From NCBI GenBank assembly GCA_964590495.1, contig CAZPWQ010000100.1:1-12820 (forward strand): a stretch of 12,820 bases of DNA. The letters run 5' to 3'. The notes beneath the pieces were generated by a model. That model had not been told where the DNA came from, did not search any database, and saw only the letters and a program-made list of their open reading frames with translations. This DNA comes from CAZPWQ01 sp964590495 (GTDB lineage Bacteria > Bacteroidota > Rhodothermia > Balneolales > Balneolaceae). The translations under genes were made by a program, and so were the position numbers. This document shows, one piece after another, positions 6,416 through 12,783 of the stretch (the stretch's first letter is position 1; the number at the start of each line of letters is the position of its first letter).

Positions 6416-6457
6416 CAATAGTAGTCTGTAAGTTCTTTTCTATTTGTTATATATGTA

Positions 6458-6473
6458 TTCAATGATTGTGCCA
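6458..6473 (-). promoter_or_regulatory. Probable sigma-54 (-24/-12) promoter for the efflux operon
   Basis: The minus strand reads TGGCACAATCATTGAA, compared with the consensus TGGCACRNNNNTTGCW. The -24 box is perfect, the spacing is correct, and the only mismatch is A for C in the -12 GC. The predicted transcript start is near 6447, about 31 nt before the adaptor ATG at 6415. A sigma-54 activator is encoded divergently at 7191-8570, which supports the call. Confidence 0.6.
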
Positions 6474-6541
6474 AACTAAAAATAACATCTCACGCAAGTC
6501 AGCAGTCAATTTCAACAGGACTATTGTACGGAATGATACAG

Positions 6542-6563
6542 AACTGTTCATTTTCGAACAGTT
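6542..6563. promoter_or_regulatory. Dyad operator, likely enhancer site for the NtrC-type regulator
   Basis: AACTGTTC (6542-6549) and GAACAGTT (6556-6563) are a perfect 8-bp inverted repeat around a 6-nt spacer. The centre is about 105 nt upstream of the predicted sigma-54 transcript start, in the usual range for bacterial enhancer-binding proteins. I saw no clear second copy. It is a candidate site for the regulator at 7191-8570. Confidence 0.5.
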
Positions 6564-6702
6564 ATTGTGTACATTGCTAATTAAATTACAAGCATATAAT
6601 ACAAGAAATGTATCAAAAATTAGGTACGATTGTTGAAGGAACTATTATACGCAAAGAGGATAGCGTTCACTCTACTGCACCATGCTTATGCTTTTTTCAT
6701 TT

Positions 6703-6714
6703 AGCTTTCAGCCT
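6703..6714. repeat. Family D inverted-repeat end at the FHB4 stop
   Basis: AGCTTTCAGCCT is the exact reverse complement of 7104-7115 on the other side of FHB4. It overlaps the last codons and the stop (6701-6703) of the FHB4 frame. Confidence 0.6.
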
Positions 6715-6909
6715 GGACTTTTTTAAGCAAAGATGAAAGCATACGTTTGATTTCTGTGACATCGCTTTTTAGTTCTTTTGACTTATTTGTATCAATAAAA
6801 CCCAAATCTCCCGAAAGTAGAATTTGGTATTCCAATTCAGAAGCTGAACCCAGTGCAATAATTAAGAATCTTACAAATTCGGCTTGGCTGTTTCTGCCGC
6901 AACCTTCGG

Positions 6910-6925
6910 CCCCGAGGCATCGGGG
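6910..6925. repeat. GC-rich palindrome inside FHB4
   Basis: CCCCGA-GGCA-TCGGGG has perfect 6-bp arms and a 4-nt loop. It lies exactly where FHB4 goes back into frame and replaces the N-I codons of the S-N-I-A-E-G motif. It looks like a small inserted palindromic element of the kind scattered in Bacteroidota genomes (recollection, not checked). Confidence 0.65.
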
Positions 6926-7091
6926 AAGGAACTGAAGATGCAGCACGTCGCATTTGGCTAACGAGTCCATATAATTCTTCTTTCGGGAAATTGGATGTTG
7001 ATTTATAAATGGAAAGGGTTGATGACTCTTTTCCCAGACCAAGAGTTTTCTAAAATTTCTCATGGTAATTATTACATTATTAAAACTGATT

Positions 7092-7116
7092 GCTGACAGC
7101 TGAAGGCTGAAAGCTT
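7092..7116. repeat. Family D heptamer repeat upstream of FHB4
   Basis: Three heptamers, GCTGACA (7092-7098), GCTGAAG (7099-7105) and GCTGAAA (7106-7112), then GCTT. Bases 7104-7115 are inverted relative to 6703-6714. It has the same 7-bp period as families A and B but a different unit. Confidence 0.65.
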
Positions 7117-7190
7117 TACTAGTAAGTCCGCCAAACTGCAAATTCCTTACAAGATTTTTAAAACCAAATGTCAACCAACACCTTAAACCA

Positions 7191-8570
7191 TTGACTAAAA
7201 ACAAAACCGGTCGCATTCTGGTTGTTGACGATGATGATGATGTACTGCAGGCAGCGAAACTTTTCCTGAAACAGCATGTTGCCGGGGTCGACACGGAAAA
7301 AAATCCGGAGTCGATCCCAAACCTGATTCAAAATTATGATTACGATGTGGTTTTGCTGGACATGAATTTTACCGAGGATGTAAGCAGCGGAAAAGAAGGT
7401 TTTAAATGGCTTCAAAAAATTCTTGAGTTGGATTCTTCACTGGCCGTCGTATTGATTACGGCCTATGGCGACATAGAAAAAGCAGTAAAAGCCGTCAAAA
7501 TGGGAGCGACTGATTTTGTACTGAAGCCCTGGCAGAATGAAAAACTGATGGCTACTATCAATTCAGCTTTGAATCTGACGCAATCGCGGCGGCAGGTCGA
7601 TAAACTGAAAACACAGCAAAAACAGCTGAGCGCCGATATCGACCAGCACTACCAAAATATTATCGGTCAGAGTGCGGCGATGAATAAAGTATTTCAGGCC
7701 ATTGAAAAAGTAGCCAAGACAGATGCCAACGTTCTTATTACCGGCGAAAACGGAACCGGGAAGGAACTGGTAGCACGGGCATTACACCGGCGTTCGAACA
7801 GAAATGAGGAGGTATTCATCAGCGTTGATATGGGAGCCCTGCCCGACAACCTGTTTGAGAGTGAACTCTTTGGCCATACCAAAGGAGCTTTTACAGGGGC
7901 GGATGACAACAGGGCGGGTCGTTTTGAAATTGCCTCAGGCGGCACACTCTTTTTGGACGAAATCGGCAACATCCCATTGCAGCTTCAGCCTAAACTTTTG
8001 TCGGTGCTGGAAACGCGTAAAGTGACAAGGGTAGGCTCGAATAAACCTGCGGATATTGACATTCGCCTGATTTGTGCTACCAATCAGCCGGTACAGGAAC
8101 TGGTACAGAAACAACAGTTCCGGCAGGACCTTCTGTACAGGATAAATACCATAGAAATACATTTGCCGCCTCTTCGAAATCGCACTGAAGATATTACGTT
8201 ACTGGCTGATCATTTCCTGAAAGAGTACTCGCAAAAATATGCTACCGATGTGCAAAACATTTCGGAACCAGCTATAACAAAATTAAAAAAATATAACTGG
8301 CCCGGAAACGTGCGGGAGCTTGAACATTCGGTTGAACGTGCGGTAATTATGACTGATCATCATATACTGCAGCCGGAAGATTTTTTACTTACCTCTCTTG
8401 GAGATCAGGAACCGGAGGTGGTTTTCGATGACTACAACCTTGAAGAAGTGGAAAAAACGGTAATTCGTAAAGCACTGGATAAGCACGAAGGGAATATTTC
8501 CAAATCAGCAGAAGAACTTGGCCTCACACGGGCATCGCTTTACCGAAGAATTGAGAAATATGATTTGTAA
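7191..8570 (+). CDS. NtrC-family sigma-54-dependent response regulator
   Basis: The 459-residue protein has three domains. The receiver (about 7-125) has phosphoacceptor D57 (VVLLDM), acidic cluster DDDDD at 13-17, T90 and K112. The AAA+ domain (about 155-385) has Walker A GENGTGKE (185-192), the sigma-54-contacting GAFTGA loop (232-237), Walker B GTLFLDEIG (251-259) and FRQDLLYR (310-317). The C-terminal Fis-type helix-turn-helix is about 433-457. It activates sigma-54 promoters when phosphorylated, presumably by the kinase at 8684-10048, and its likely target is the divergent efflux operon. No ATG start fits. TTG at 7191 is used because only a few residues precede the receiver. An 8-codon ORF from ATG 7168 ends at 7194, overlapping this TTG, so either translational coupling or a lost base at the true start is possible. 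Confidence 0.93.
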   Translation: MTKNKTGRILVVDDDDDVLQAAKLFLKQHVAGVDTEKNPESIPNLIQNYDYDVVLLDMNFTEDVSSGKEGFKWLQKILELDSSLAVVLITAYGDIEKAVKAVKMGATDFVLKPWQNEKLMATINSALNLTQSRRQVDKLKTQQKQLSADIDQHYQNIIGQSAAMNKVFQAIEKVAKTDANVLITGENGTGKELVARALHRRSNRNEEVFISVDMGALPDNLFESELFGHTKGAFTGADDNRAGRFEIASGGTLFLDEIGNIPLQLQPKLLSVLETRKVTRVGSNKPADIDIRLICATNQPVQELVQKQQFRQDLLYRINTIEIHLPPLRNRTEDITLLADHFLKEYSQKYATDVQNISEPAITKLKKYNWPGNVRELEHSVERAVIMTDHHILQPEDFLLTSLGDQEPEVVFDDYNLEEVEKTVIRKALDKHEGNISKSAEELGLTRASLYRRIEKYDL

Positions 8571-8574
8571 AACG

Positions 8575-8662
8575 GGCATAGCGCATAGAGCAAAGGGCAT
8601 AGCGTTTATATTGTGCTGGTTTTCCCGCTATGCGCTATGCGCCATGCGCTTTGCACTTTGCC
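8575..8662. repeat. Family A heptamer hairpin, 'empty' copy 2
   Basis: Left arm 8575-8604 and right arm 8626-8662 are made of heptamers such as GCATAGC, GCAAAGG, GCATGGC and GCAAAGT. The 30 loop-proximal positions pair at 24 of 30. The 21-nt loop (8605-8625) resembles the loop of the copy at 315-393 (TTTATAT, then GCTGGTTTTC). It lies between the regulator stop (8568-8570) and the kinase ribosome-binding site, so it is transcribed between these two genes. Confidence 0.85.
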
Positions 8663-8672
8663 TTCGACCAAC

Positions 8673-8679
8673 GGGAGAA
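8673..8679 (+). promoter_or_regulatory. Ribosome-binding site deciding the kinase start
   Basis: GGAGAAG lies 4 nt before ATG at 8684 (AACGGGAGAAGATCATG). This rejects the longer in-frame start at 8630, whose first 18 codons are mostly repeat DNA. Confidence 0.7.
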
Positions 8680-8683
8680 GATC

Positions 8684-10048
8684 ATGCTTAAAAACTTTCG
8701 TCTCGGTGTTCTCTTTCGGGTGCTGTTCCTGGTATTCACCGTAACACTGTGGCTATATCTTATCTTTGAGACAGAATACTATGTAAGCATGGTGCTCCTT
8801 GCCACGGTTATCGTTTTTGCAATTGTACAACTCATACGCTATGTGGAACACACCAATGTAAAACTAACGCGCTTTCTTAATTCAATACGTTATTCCGATT
8901 TTTCGCAGTCATTCCCGAATCACGGACTGGGTTCCTCTTTCCAGGAACTCAATGATGCTTTTTCCCGGGTCATTGAAGAGTTTAAAAAAGAACGTGCGGA
9001 AAAACAGGAGAATTACCGTTATCTGCAGACTGTTGTACAGCATGTGGGAATCGGACTTATCTCTTTTAATCATCAGGGGGATGTGGAACTCATCAACACT
9101 GCAGCCAAACGTCTGTTCAATATACCTGCCTTACGAAAGATCGAATCGCTTAAAAAGATTAGCGAATCGTTATATAAGGCGGTGACGGGACTCAAAGGCG
9201 GAAGTCGTACACTGGTTCGGGTTACCACTGAAAATGAAACGCTACAGCTGGCTATCTATGCTACCGAATTCCGGATGCATAATGATTTATACAAACTTGT
9301 TTCTTTCCAAAATATCCATACCGAGCTGGAGGAAAAGGAGATGGAAGCATGGCAAAACCTGACGCAGGTACTTGCTCATGAGATTATGAACTCAATCACT
9401 CCGATCGCTTCATTATCGGATACGGTTCGCATGCTTATGGAAAAGAAATCGATCAATAGAAATGATAAATATATATTGGGTGGTGAGACTGTCCGGGACG
9501 TAAAGGAGGCACTTGATACCATAAATAATCGCAGTCATGGACTGATGCGTTTTGTAAATTCATATCGCGATTTTACCCAGATTCCCGACCCCACCTTTGA
9601 ACAATTTAATGTCAATAAGCTATTGATGCGGGTTAAAAATTTAAATAAAGGCGAAGCAGAAGCTCAGAATGTAACTATAACTGTTTCTGTTGATCCGGAA
9701 ACGCTCGAAATAACAGGCGACCCGCACCTCGTTGAGCAGGTTCTTATAAATCTGGTGAAAAATGCCTTTCGCGCCCTGGAAAACACGGCTGATGCCAGAC
9801 TTGAATTGATTGGCACGCTCAACGAGGATGGTCGAACAATCGTACAGGTCAGTGATAATGGACCCGGTATTAAAAAAGAAAATCTGCATAAAATATTTAT
9901 TCCATTCTACAGTACCAGTCAGCCGGCATCACGTGGCAGTTCGGGTATCGGACTCAGCCTTTCGCGGCAAATCATGCGTAAACATCGTGGAACACTGACG
10001 GTACAATCGGATCACCAAACCGGTACCGTTTTTACGCTTCGGTTTTAA
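8684..10048 (+). CDS. Sensor histidine kinase, NtrB/NtrY-like
   Basis: The 454-residue protein starts at MLKNFRLG. Two membrane segments (about 8-27 and 34-52) form a hairpin with almost no periplasmic loop, so the signal is probably membrane or cytoplasmic. A linker (HAMP-like, about 53-105) and a PAS-like domain (about 110-215, VVQHVGIGLISFNHQGDVELIN) follow. The H-box is LAHEIMNSITPIASLSDTV with H232. The ATPase domain has N-box LINLVKNAFRAL (354-365), G1 DNGPGI (391-396), IFIPFYST (404-411) and G2 GSSGIGLSLS (418-427). Kinases of this type pair with NtrC-family regulators, and the regulator gene is directly upstream with a 113-nt gap filled by a repeat hairpin. It probably phosphorylates D57 of that regulator and so controls the efflux operon, perhaps in envelope stress. 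Confidence 0.94.
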   Translation: MLKNFRLGVLFRVLFLVFTVTLWLYLIFETEYYVSMVLLATVIVFAIVQLIRYVEHTNVKLTRFLNSIRYSDFSQSFPNHGLGSSFQELNDAFSRVIEEFKKERAEKQENYRYLQTVVQHVGIGLISFNHQGDVELINTAAKRLFNIPALRKIESLKKISESLYKAVTGLKGGSRTLVRVTTENETLQLAIYATEFRMHNDLYKLVSFQNIHTELEEKEMEAWQNLTQVLAHEIMNSITPIASLSDTVRMLMEKKSINRNDKYILGGETVRDVKEALDTINNRSHGLMRFVNSYRDFTQIPDPTFEQFNVNKLLMRVKNLNKGEAEAQNVTITVSVDPETLEITGDPHLVEQVLINLVKNAFRALENTADARLELIGTLNEDGRTIVQVSDNGPGIKKENLHKIFIPFYSTSQPASRGSSGIGLSLSRQIMRKHRGTLTVQSDHQTGTVFTLRF

Positions 10049-10054
10049 CTAGAT

Positions 10055-10149
10055 CGGGAGCAGAACTCCCTTGTAGCTTTTAGCTATTTAACAGCTGTGA
10101 GGGAGCTCCGCTCCCGAACATTCCTTGCTATAAAGAAGCTTTGCTCCCG
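10055..10149. repeat. CGGGAGC-type inverted repeats downstream of the kinase, possible terminator
   Basis: CGGGAGCAGAACTCCCT (10055-10071) and AGGGAGCTCCGCTCCCG (10100-10116) are inverted repeats matching at 15 of 17 positions with a 28-nt loop. Each is also a small hairpin by itself (GGGAG...CTCCC). A third relative, GAAGCTTTGCTCCCG, lies at 10135-10149. It starts 6 nt after the kinase stop and could end the regulator-kinase transcript, but no T-run follows. Confidence 0.6.
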
Positions 10150-10162
10150 CTTATACATAATG

Positions 10163-10194
10163 TTTCGTCTTTTTCCTTTCACCTCGTATATTTC
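10163..10194 (+). promoter_or_regulatory. Weak candidate promoter for the glycosyltransferase
   Basis: TATATTTC (10187-10194) matches the Bacteroidota -7 element TAnnTTTG except at the last base. TTTCG about 20 nt upstream could be the -33 part. The transcript would start near 10200, about 28 nt before the ATG. Confidence 0.25.
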
Positions 10195-10227
10195 AGGAAA
10201 ATTAATTGACTCATCCGGGTTGAAGTT

Positions 10228-12519
10228 ATGGCTAAAAAAACATTGCTTTCAGTTGCAATTATCGTTCAAAATCAACGGAATGTCATCGAATCAACCCTTA
10301 CCTCCCTTTTTGAACTCGAGTATATTCCCTTTGAACTGATCCTTATCGATGATGCTTCTGAAGATGGCAGTACCCAGGTAATTGAATCGCTGCTGGATTA
10401 TTATCAGCACGACCAGACATTCTACTTCCAGCATGAGCAGGTTATGGGACGTGGTCCGTCACTCAATGAAGCACTTCAATTGTCTTCAGGCAAGCTTTTT
10501 TGGGCTCCTGAGACCATTCAAGAAATTGATGAAGAGCAATTATCAAGATCGCTGGAAAGGCTGTCCGATTCATCACAACTAGCTACAATCCGGGATTTTA
10601 CGGTACCGGATAAAATTAAAGACTGGATTAATAGAATTGAACATGAACCTGGTCCACCTGACGGATCTTTTATCTGGAATATGCCCGGGCTCCCTTCCCA
10701 CCAGCGGTTTTTCAATCCTTATCTGAAACATTATCATGGAACAGAACTTGCTGCCAGGCTCGGGACCTTTCCTTTTAAGACGAACCAGAATGCATGGTAC
10801 AGATCCGATGCGTTTGGCGAACTGCCCCCTTTGGATACGGGCATGCAGCAGGAAATACTTTTAAGCTTACTTCGGCGCGAAAGCAAGTCAACCGCTTCCC
10901 GGAATCTACTGCTTGAGAAAATTCATGCACTCGATCCGGAAAAATCTCCAAAAGCCGGTTTTGATAATGAACTGCTTGAAGAAGCCCTTCAGCGTACAGA
11001 AGACGGTCGTTTCAATCCCGCACTTGAACTTGTGGAACGTGTACTTTCTGACGAACCGGATAATGCGGCGGCTAAACAGCTCAAGATTCGAATACTCAAA
11101 AAGAAAAGACAGTTTGTCGAAGCTTCTGAACTGGAACATGAGCTGGGTGAAAAAAATAAGGTCAAAGCCTCCGATCAAAAATATTCCCCTGGAGATGATA
11201 AATCTCAACCTGCTGAAATTAAAATCAGCGTAATTATACCGACAACTGCCTACGGTAAACCGGCTCTGGAGCATTGCCTGCTTTCAATAAACGAGCACTG
11301 CGACACAGATCAGCTTGAATTAATTGTCATTGACAATGCCAGCCTCGATAATACCCATGATTACCTGGATGAGCTTAAAGAAAAACAGTTTATGAATTGC
11401 CGGATCATAACCAATGATCGTAATATCGGATTTGCTGCATCCATTAACCAGGGATTGAAAGCAGCAAATGGATCATATGCCTGCATTCTCCACAACGACG
11501 TTGAGCTGAAAAATGATGCTATTGCCCGGCTCCATGAGCTGATGAAAGCTCATCCCGCCTACGCAGTTTTGGGACCCATGACGAATAAAACATTAAATCC
11601 GGACCAGGCTGTGCGACAGGAAGAGATACCGGATACTGATATTGTACAGGTCGAATATCTGGACAGTTTTTGCATGATGCTTCGTACGGATACCGGCCTG
11701 AAGTTCGATGAACAATACGAGCTGGCCTTTTTTGAAGATATTGATCTCTGTTTCCAGGCGCGATCGAACGGACACAAAGTGGGCATTGCACCGCAGATTG
11801 AAGTGGAACATTATTTTGGGACCACTACCTTTGCACTCGACCTGGATACCGAAAGCGAGCAGTACTGGAAAAATGTTGCCTATTTTAATGAAAAATGGAA
11901 TATCGAGGTATTTTCAAAAAATGAGCTGAAAGCTTACAGCACCTTTGATCAACTGTTGCTGCTGGATGATATTGTGAACCCACTCTATCCCGAGGAGTCG
12001 ATTAAAGATCTTTTTCATGAGTTATTCACCGACGAACTAAAAACGGAAATTTTTAATACCCGGCACGACCCGGAAACCCTATTCAAACTCGTTCATCTGT
12101 TTATGGTAATGGATGAACGCGAAGTAATGCGCCGCCTGGAGGATCGTCTGGAGGGACTTGAACTGCCGGCCGGACTTATTTTTCAGCTGGTACGTTTCTA
12201 CTACAAAAGAAATATTTATTCCCGCTGCAAGCATTATCTGAACCAGCTTAAACCGGAAATGGGTTCCATGCGTGCCGATCTGTACCGGCTGGCGATGCAC
12301 GTGGATAATAAAGAATTTGATGAAGCGATTCCGTTGCTCCGAAATCTGCTGGAAAAGGAACCGTCAAACCCGTTGCTGTATAAACTCGCGGGGGATATCC
12401 ACAAATTTGAAGGAAACAGCGAAGAAGCCGAATCTTTCCATGCACTCGCACGACAGGTCAATCCCTATGAATTCGAAGAGGAGGAAAAAGATGCGTTCGG
12501 TTTCCCCCGTCAAGCCTGA
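10228..12519 (+). CDS. Two-domain family-2 glycosyltransferase with TPR-like repeats
   Basis: The 763-residue protein has a GT-A fold of family 2 at each end of its first 560 residues. Domain 1 (about 6-235) has VAIIVQNQRN and LILIDDASEDGS but no DxD at the expected place (KLFWAPETIQE), so it may be non-catalytic. A linker with one TPR-like unit (about 250-310) and a disordered stretch follow. Domain 2 (about 332-560) is complete: ISVIIPTT, LIVIDNASLDNT, NDRNIGFAASINQGL, ILHNDVEL as metal-binding region (about 420-427), FFEDIDLCFQARSNGHK and VEHYFGTTT. This is the rhamnosyltransferase-like type that builds surface polysaccharides or glycoproteins. Residues about 600-745 are helical TPR-like repeats (ALARQVNP near the end). 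No signal peptide, so it acts in the cytoplasm. ATG at 10228 follows a long gap, so it is probably its own transcription unit. Confidence 0.92.
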   Translation: MAKKTLLSVAIIVQNQRNVIESTLTSLFELEYIPFELILIDDASEDGSTQVIESLLDYYQHDQTFYFQHEQVMGRGPSLNEALQLSSGKLFWAPETIQEIDEEQLSRSLERLSDSSQLATIRDFTVPDKIKDWINRIEHEPGPPDGSFIWNMPGLPSHQRFFNPYLKHYHGTELAARLGTFPFKTNQNAWYRSDAFGELPPLDTGMQQEILLSLLRRESKSTASRNLLLEKIHALDPEKSPKAGFDNELLEEALQRTEDGRFNPALELVERVLSDEPDNAAAKQLKIRILKKKRQFVEASELEHELGEKNKVKASDQKYSPGDDKSQPAEIKISVIIPTTAYGKPALEHCLLSINEHCDTDQLELIVIDNASLDNTHDYLDELKEKQFMNCRIITNDRNIGFAASINQGLKAANGSYACILHNDVELKNDAIARLHELMKAHPAYAVLGPMTNKTLNPDQAVRQEEIPDTDIVQVEYLDSFCMMLRTDTGLKFDEQYELAFFEDIDLCFQARSNGHKVGIAPQIEVEHYFGTTTFALDLDTESEQYWKNVAYFNEKWNIEVFSKNELKAYSTFDQLLLLDDIVNPLYPEESIKDLFHELFTDELKTEIFNTRHDPETLFKLVHLFMVMDEREVMRRLEDRLEGLELPAGLIFQLVRFYYKRNIYSRCKHYLNQLKPEMGSMRADLYRLAMHVDNKEFDEAIPLLRNLLEKEPSNPLLYKLAGDIHKFEGNSEEAESFHALARQVNPYEFEEEEKDAFGFPRQA

Positions 12520-12748
12520 CTACTGCAGGTAGTAGCTCGATTTCCGTAGATCCTTCGACTGGTTAATTGTTTGCCCTGGTTCATTTTTTGATGTCTCAGG
12601 ATGACAGGGTGGGGTAGTAGTGCTGGCGAAGGTAGGAAATGACTGGAAGTGTTGGACTATTTTTTAAATTCTTCCGCCCCTGTTGTTATTCATGTATGAC
12701 TGGTGAGTTCGCTCATTTACTAATTGTTGAAGAATTGAGAGACACACT
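12520..12748. other. Intergenic region after the glycosyltransferase
   Basis: No convincing gene is seen. A small hairpin CTACT-GCAGGT-AGTAG (12520-12535) directly follows the stop but lacks a T-run. A split intergenic-repeat sequence lies at 12549-12614, and the rest is AT-rich without recognised signals. Confidence 0.5.
12549..12614. repeat. Interrupted 'TCCTTCGACT...CTCAGGATGACA' repeat
   Basis: GATCCTTCGACT (12549-12560) and CTCAGGATGACAGGG (12595-12609) are the two halves of a partly palindromic intergenic repeat that I recall as widespread in environmental bacteria, usually with only a few bases between. Here 34 nt (12561-12594) separate them. The arms TCCTTCGA and TCAGGATGA can partly pair. 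Confidence 0.4.
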
Positions 12749-12783
12749 GATCATTGTTCATTGCTCATTGATAATTGTTCACT
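12749..12783. repeat. Family E heptamer repeat near the right edge
   Basis: Five consecutive 7-bp units on the plus strand: GATCATT (12749), GTTCATT (12756), GCTCATT (12763), GATAATT (12770) and GTTCACT (12777). The period is the same as in families A, B and D with a new unit sequence. The last unit overlaps a possible minus-strand stop codon at 12779-12781. Confidence 0.7.

Larger units (their letters stand above)
6701..7063 (-). pseudogene. Four-helix-bundle protein FHB4, damaged by two compensating frameshifts
   Basis: An ORF of 120 codons is open from the ATG at 7063. Its start (MRNFRKLLVWEKSHQ) and its second half (AEGCGRNSQAEFVRFLIIAL to the end) are clear family sequence. The roughly 35 residues between are not. 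The missing family segment is present in another frame: LSIYKSTSNFPKEELYGL, followed by the core VSQMRRAASSVPS. The first shift (-1 type, 1 or 4 nt lost) is near 7016-7018. The second (+1) is at the palindrome 6910-6925, where the two codons expected for N-I are replaced by 13 nt. The frame is restored, so the ORF stays open but the first half of the bundle is scrambled. It lies in the divergent control region, upstream of the adaptor promoter. A 12-bp perfect inverted repeat brackets it. Confidence 0.75.

Noticed and set aside
2901..7063. 23S rRNA intervening sequences or a diversity-generating retroelement
   Set aside because: The FHB proteins belong to the family found there, but no rRNA, reverse transcriptase or template/variable repeat pair is present in the window.
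7064..7294. N-terminal extension of FHB4 to 7294
   Set aside because: It overlaps the response-regulator coding region and the GCTGAMR repeat, and no family member has such an extension; family sequence starts at the ATG at 7063.
8630..8683. In-frame upstream start for the histidine kinase at 8630
   Set aside because: The extra 18 codons are mostly the family A repeat arm, and GGAGAAG lies just before the ATG at 8684.
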